Part shown: piece by piece, positions 60,030-64,000 of the stretch
Position numbering within the stretch: position 1 is the first letter of the stretch
How the letters are laid out: every line of letters starts with the position of its first letter
Assembly (NCBI GenBank): GCA_000226015.1
Contig: JH157278.1
Location: 34,354 to 98,353 of the forward strand
Source: Mnemiopsis leidyi
Lineage: Eukaryota; Ctenophora; Tentaculata; Lobata; Bolinopsidae
Reading direction: 5' to 3'
Length of the DNA stretch: 64,000 nt
The notes under the pieces: model-generated
The model's input: the letters and a program-made list of their open reading frames with translations, nothing else
The model's database searches: none
What the model was told of the DNA's origin: nothing
Program-made: the position numbers and the translations under genes

Positions 60030-61294
60030 TTAGTCGTATTCGCAGACGGACGACACAGGCCGTGAATTGTCTGTTAAACTGTACGCTGTGCTATTGTTGA
60101 CACCTGTATTACTGTTGTTGTAGCAGGACCACACTTTGGAATCGCAGGATTTGTCCTCGATGTCATAACCCACTCCGAGATTCAGCATCATCCGAACAAA
60201 CTGCATGAATTTTGGTCAGAAATTCAGTGGATTTTAAAAGTGAGTACCCTAAAATTAAATCTAAATTTATGAATCACGATAATTGTCAATCTAAAATTTA
60301 GGATTATGTTTTATTCTAGTACTAAAGAAATGAATTATAGTTGTACTTGCTACTAAACAACAGCAAACCTCCTTATAGTCAATAAGACCATCTCCGTTTT
60401 GATCAGCCACTCTCAGCAGATCCGTCACCTCGTCTTGAGTGAGTTTGTCTCCGACTGTAGTCACCTGGTGTCTCAACTCTTCTGCGCTGATGAACCCATT
60501 TCTGTCACGGTCAAACACCCTGCCGGTTGTAAAACTTAGCTTCTGCTTAGCATGGAAAATCAGTTTACACAGGCTTGGAAGAAGTCTAGCTAGATGACAT
60601 TGACTGTACAGATAGCTATCACTGTAGATGACGCTAACTCTCGAAATTGCCAAGCTTTCAACTTTTCACCTACAAATTATACTATTTTAGTTTTAGTTTT
60701 AATGAATAAATCATTACCCGAATCAAGAAAGAAGCCCTTAATCCAATATGGGGCATTCTTTAAACTTTAGTTTTACTTAGTTTTACTTAGTCATAACCTT
60801 AAATATGACTACGATTATTATACATTCATACCTGAAAGCTTCACTGATCTCGAAAGCCATGCTCTCCCAGGTCATTCGTTTAGCCATGATTCTTATGAAC
60901 TCCTCGAATTCTAGCAATCCGTTTTTGTCGGAGTCCACCTCGTTAATCATCTCGGCTAAGTCTGATTCCGTCGGGTTTTGTCCGAGAGACCTGGAGAAGG
61001 AAAATATTTGACCAGGACTAAGACTATACAGTAATCCATCTTTAACCAGAAGGATGATTCGAATTATGATTGAAATTATGATTCAGATGAGAATTAGTAT
61101 GATTTAAACTAGGATAAGCTGACTAGCAGATCGCAATAAAAGAGTGTCACTGGTTGCTGACAAAAATACAAAATGAACCTGATGAGAGCTCCCAGTTCCT
61201 TGGTGGTGATGTAACCCTTGTCGTGGGTGTCGTACAGACTGAACGCTTCCTTGTAGTGGTCCAGCTCCTCCCTCGTAAAGTGTTGTCTCTCCAT
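60030..61294 (-). CDS. calmodulin-like protein with C-terminal extension
   Basis: Exons (minus): 61179-61294, 60832-60990, 60369-60519 and 60030-60200, 597 bases, 198 residues. It shows clear calmodulin homology: [19 protein letters not shown] in exon 2, [19 protein letters not shown] in exon 3. Loops: EF1 [12 protein letters not shown] (His at position 3 and Lys at 5, so probably weak or inactive), EF2 [14 protein letters not shown]3 [14 protein letters not shown]4 [12 protein letters not shown]. After the fourth hand, about 50 extra residues rich in Asn, Ser and Cys extend past the normal calmodulin end (149 residues). The start is the ATG at 61292-61294. A strong acceptor (CCCTGTTTTCAG) ends six bases before it. 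Confidence 0.92.
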
Positions 61295-61300
61295 TCTCAA

Positions 61301-62751
61301 CTGAAAACAGGGCAGTGTTAAACGAAGTATTTAAACTATTTAGACTTAAACGTCATGGAACTAGGAACGGATCGATGTGATAGTAATAGCAATAGCAGCG
61401 TTTGTATTGGAAGATTTGAAGTTTTAAGTTAAATGTTTTTATTTCACTACTTAGGCCATATTTTGAGAGTTAAGCGAGTAACACACATAAACTTTGCGGA
61501 ACAGAATAGAAACACATTACAACGGTAGGTAATATATCAGTTTTGTATATATCAGCTGCTCTTGCTACACAAAAAACATATCTACTTGAACTTAGACACG
61601 TCATCAATTCATTTTCACTACATCAACATGGCCTAGAGTCTAGTTCAGGTAGGCAAAGTAAAACGTGAAAATACGCTAATTTTTAGTTAGTATTAGTTTT
61701 CAGTTTTTGTTTACCATTACCAAGCTGGCCCTGCATCGTGAAAATGTTTGTTGTAAACATGATCACACTTTCACTAGACATTTGTTTGTGATATCTAGTG
61801 ACTAATGCATATAATGCCTTCTTTTTTGCCGTGGCTAAGCACCTTTTAGAGCTTATTTGCATTGTCTAGACTGAACTTAGACGGCAAAATAGACAAGACT
61901 GGGCAAAGATGAATAAAAGTAGATATTATTTACATCATCATAAGCATCACGAGCTATAGTTCTTTTCAAAGCCTGGAGAGCATAATCCCGGGCCCCAGCC
62001 ATACTGCAAATCGCTCAGGTTTCGTACAGAAAAGCTCAAATTTAAGCTGAAAGTTTGCTCAAAATAGCATCAAATGCTCAAACGAACATAGGATTATGGG
62101 TGGTGTTGTGGAGAAAGCGACAAGCAAGGAAGGTGGTTCAATAATGGTTGGGCAAATCAAACGGTCTTGCCCACGTGAAAAGCTGAGTGGCGGTCTCACA
62201 AGACTACAATTCAAAATCATGTGCGACCTGGACAATGGGACCAATGTCGGAATGAATTGTCGGCTGAAAGGGTGAAAGACAACCGGCCTGATTGGACTAT
62301 TGTATTTGTTGCACTGCTCTCACCATACGGGTTGCGGGTTACCTAATTCATCAAACAATTTGTGATTCATGGCACGTGTGTGCCAGACAAAACATTCCGC
62401 TCCTACGGGTTTTTCGGCTGGAAGAACGATGTCTTGACTTGGAAATTGCATAGCATTGCCATCAAGTCAGAACAAAGACATTTAGAGAAGAATCATTGAT
62501 CGCGATAATATTGAGAAAGAAACGTTTTGGCGTCACTCCAGATTAAACCTTCATGAAAGTAGTATAACCTTTTTCAATTCCACTGGTAGATTTATGAAAA
62601 ACAATGAGATGATTTTCCCATAAGATGTGATCTTGAATAAAAGTGACAAAAGCGTCATGAAAGTTTCATAAAAAGTAACTAACTCAAATTTTAAATTTTA
62701 AGCCTCGCCTATTCCAGAAATTGTTATTGCTATCGTGATTAATAAATAAAT
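61301..62751. other. upstream of calmodulin-like gene, no gene seen
   Basis: No supportable coding exon on either strand. Confidence 0.4.
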
Positions 62752-63186
62752 TTGATATTAATTGTCGTGAGTCTCATAGCTTTGCTACGATTTGAAAATA
62801 TTTTTCACGAAACTGATTTACCTCTTCAGTCTTCACATTATGACGATCCAAGACAAAAGGCAATCTCAAAAGAAAAGGTAAGATTTAAAGATTGGTACAA
62901 TAAATCATATTGCATTAAAGACACCAACAGTCTTGAGCTTGACAAGCTGAGTGGTTTCGCCATCACGTATACAGAGCATACACACATAGAGGTGACGCAG
63001 AACAAGTATCTCAAAGCTAGCCGCCCCGTTACGGTGGGTAGAGTTGTTCGGCAAGGATCTCCACCAGCGACAAGTGTCGATAAATTTCACCCAAAATTTA
63101 CCAAATTTACCAGGCACCCACCCATGTCTTATAAGAATAGGATAACAAATTATGACTGTCATGATGCATTTCACCTTAACATGTAG
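62752..63186 (+). CDS. unassigned open frame, possibly a last exon
   Basis: Open for 144 codons to a TAG at 63184-63186, long for this AT-rich DNA. There is no ATG until near the end, so if real it is an internal or terminal exon. A plausible acceptor is CTCTTCAG at about 62822-62829. The C-terminal part is basic and rich in Lys, Tyr, Thr and Pro (RVVRQGSPPATSVDKFHPKF, HPPMSYKNR). I recognise no family, and no partner exon was found upstream. It could be a chance frame. Confidence 0.25.
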   Translation: MILIVVSLIALLRFENIFHETDLPLQSSHYDDPRQKAISKEKVRFKDWYNKSYCIKDTNSLELDKLSGFAITYTEHTHIEVTQNKYLKASRPVTVGRVVRQGSPPATSVDKFHPKFTKFTRHPPMSYKNRITNYDCHDAFHLNM

Positions 63187-63684
63187 TTACGGGAACTCCA
63201 AGCTATACTTTATTGAGCTGGATAGTGTGTTGAATCAACAGTTAATTACAAAATACCAAGTCCATAAGTTATAAACTACTTATATGTTGTGAACTTATTT
63301 GGTTACTGTTGTTCAGATTGAATTGGTGTTCAGAATGTATTGGTATATAGCTAATAGTGGTTGTTATAGGATAAGGTACTTAAACACTATAGGTACTTAC
63401 ATTTGTGTTTCTTGTTGGGCATAATGATTACGGTCATATAATTTTTCACGGACAATCGCAGGCATATTGATTGCCGGAAATGATTATTCCAACTAGAACC
63501 ACCAAAAATTTTGAAAATTTCGAGCTGAACCGATTTAGGCATGAGTTTTAAGTGAGGCATTTAAGTTTTTTGCTGACTCATTATGAAAGGCAAAGCTCAT
63601 TGAACCAAAATTCTGTTTTAATTTCATGTATTCTCACAATTTAATAAATTTGCCATGGAATATGAATTTAAGTATATTTCGTGG
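63187..63684. other. AT-rich, nothing seen
   Basis: No feature supported. Confidence 0.4.
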
Positions 63685-63850
63685 TTAGGGGTCGTTCACA
63701 TATGACGTCAGCAAATTTTCGGTAATTTTTACCCCCTCCCCCCCCCTCCGTCATCATTCATCATCATGAGTCATGACAAAACCCCCCCTAAATGTCAGAG
63801 GTAAATTAACATAATGACATCATCACAGTCGGAACCCCCCCCCCCCCTAC
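63685..63850. repeat. poly-C / GACGTCA repeat, transposon-end-like
   Basis: Starts GGGGTCGTTCACATATGACG and contains C-runs at 63732-63748, 63782-63788 and 63835-63847, with TCATCATTCATCATCATGAG between. The GGGTCGTTCA...GACGTCA ends resemble termini of short DNA transposons common in invertebrates. Confidence 0.45.
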
Positions 63851-64000
63851 TTCATGTCAAAAACTTGATTTTTGGTCTTTTAATTTGCAGTCATTTTTGA
63901 AATTTGTTATACTATGTCAGTGAAAACACAGTATTTCACCAGATTTCTGAATCAGAATTTTTACTTGAAACTTTTCCTTCTGATTTTGTAAAATTCTAAT

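Noticed and set aside
1-64000. CRISPR arrays, operons or bacterial transfer
   Set aside because: Genes are spliced, eukaryotic and animal-type; repeats lack spacer structure.

Overview
The window is animal nuclear DNA. It is AT-rich, with small spliced exons bounded by GT-AG introns, three assembly gaps (13201-13395, 31036-31045, 48029-48308) and many short non-autonomous repeats. An integrin alpha subunit with the GFFKR tail motif, a homeodomain protein, a rhodopsin-like receptor and HEXIM place it in Metazoa. I favour an early-branching invertebrate, with a ctenophore as first guess. The reasons are low intron-phase noise, splice acceptors sitting just before several start codons as in spliced-leader species, and a candidate EFF/AFF-type fusogen. 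This is inference; no ribosomal or mitochondrial marker is present.

Layout. 0.7-1.35 kb (-): a four EF-hand protein with a one-base frame break. 6.2 kb (+): the isolated last exon of PSMD4/Rpn10. 6.6-12.3 kb (-): an integrin alpha gene with six exons plus a second, homologous terminal exon that looks like an alternative membrane tail. 13.4-14.2 kb: a foldback repeat cluster. 15.2-22.2 kb (-): GNL2/NOG2 GTPase, with a GPCR gene (18.6-19.8 kb, +) nested in its 4.4 kb intron. 23.0-25.0 kb (-): NDUFB8-like complex I subunit. 27.1-27.8 kb (-): single-exon HEXIM. 28-32.5 kb: a repeat-rich stretch with tRNA-derived SINEs, a reverse transcriptase relic, tiny hairpin insertions with 8-bp target duplications, and a long terminal-inverted-repeat element. 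33.7 kb (+): single-exon DHRS12. 35.9 kb (+): HACD (3-hydroxyacyl-CoA dehydratase). 37.4-40.2 kb (+): RTRAF/hCLE, whose GC-AG intron 3 contains a homeobox gene. 40.6-47.5 kb (+): four tandem Mpv17/PXMP2-family genes. 50.3-52.2 kb (+): a three-repeat gelsolin/severin protein. 52.9-58.5 kb (-): a cysteine-rich type I membrane protein, candidate EFF-1/AFF-1-like cell fusogen. 60.0-61.3 kb (-): a calmodulin-like protein. 61.3-64 kb: mostly unassigned.

The genes are not one pathway. They mix housekeeping functions (proteasome, ribosome biogenesis, respiration, fatty-acid elongation, transcription control) with surface and developmental genes (integrin, GPCR, homeobox, candidate fusogen). Two of the developmental or signalling genes lie inside introns of housekeeping genes. 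Exon structures were built by joining splice sites in compatible phase. Where the summed exon length is a multiple of three I treat the model as well supported.
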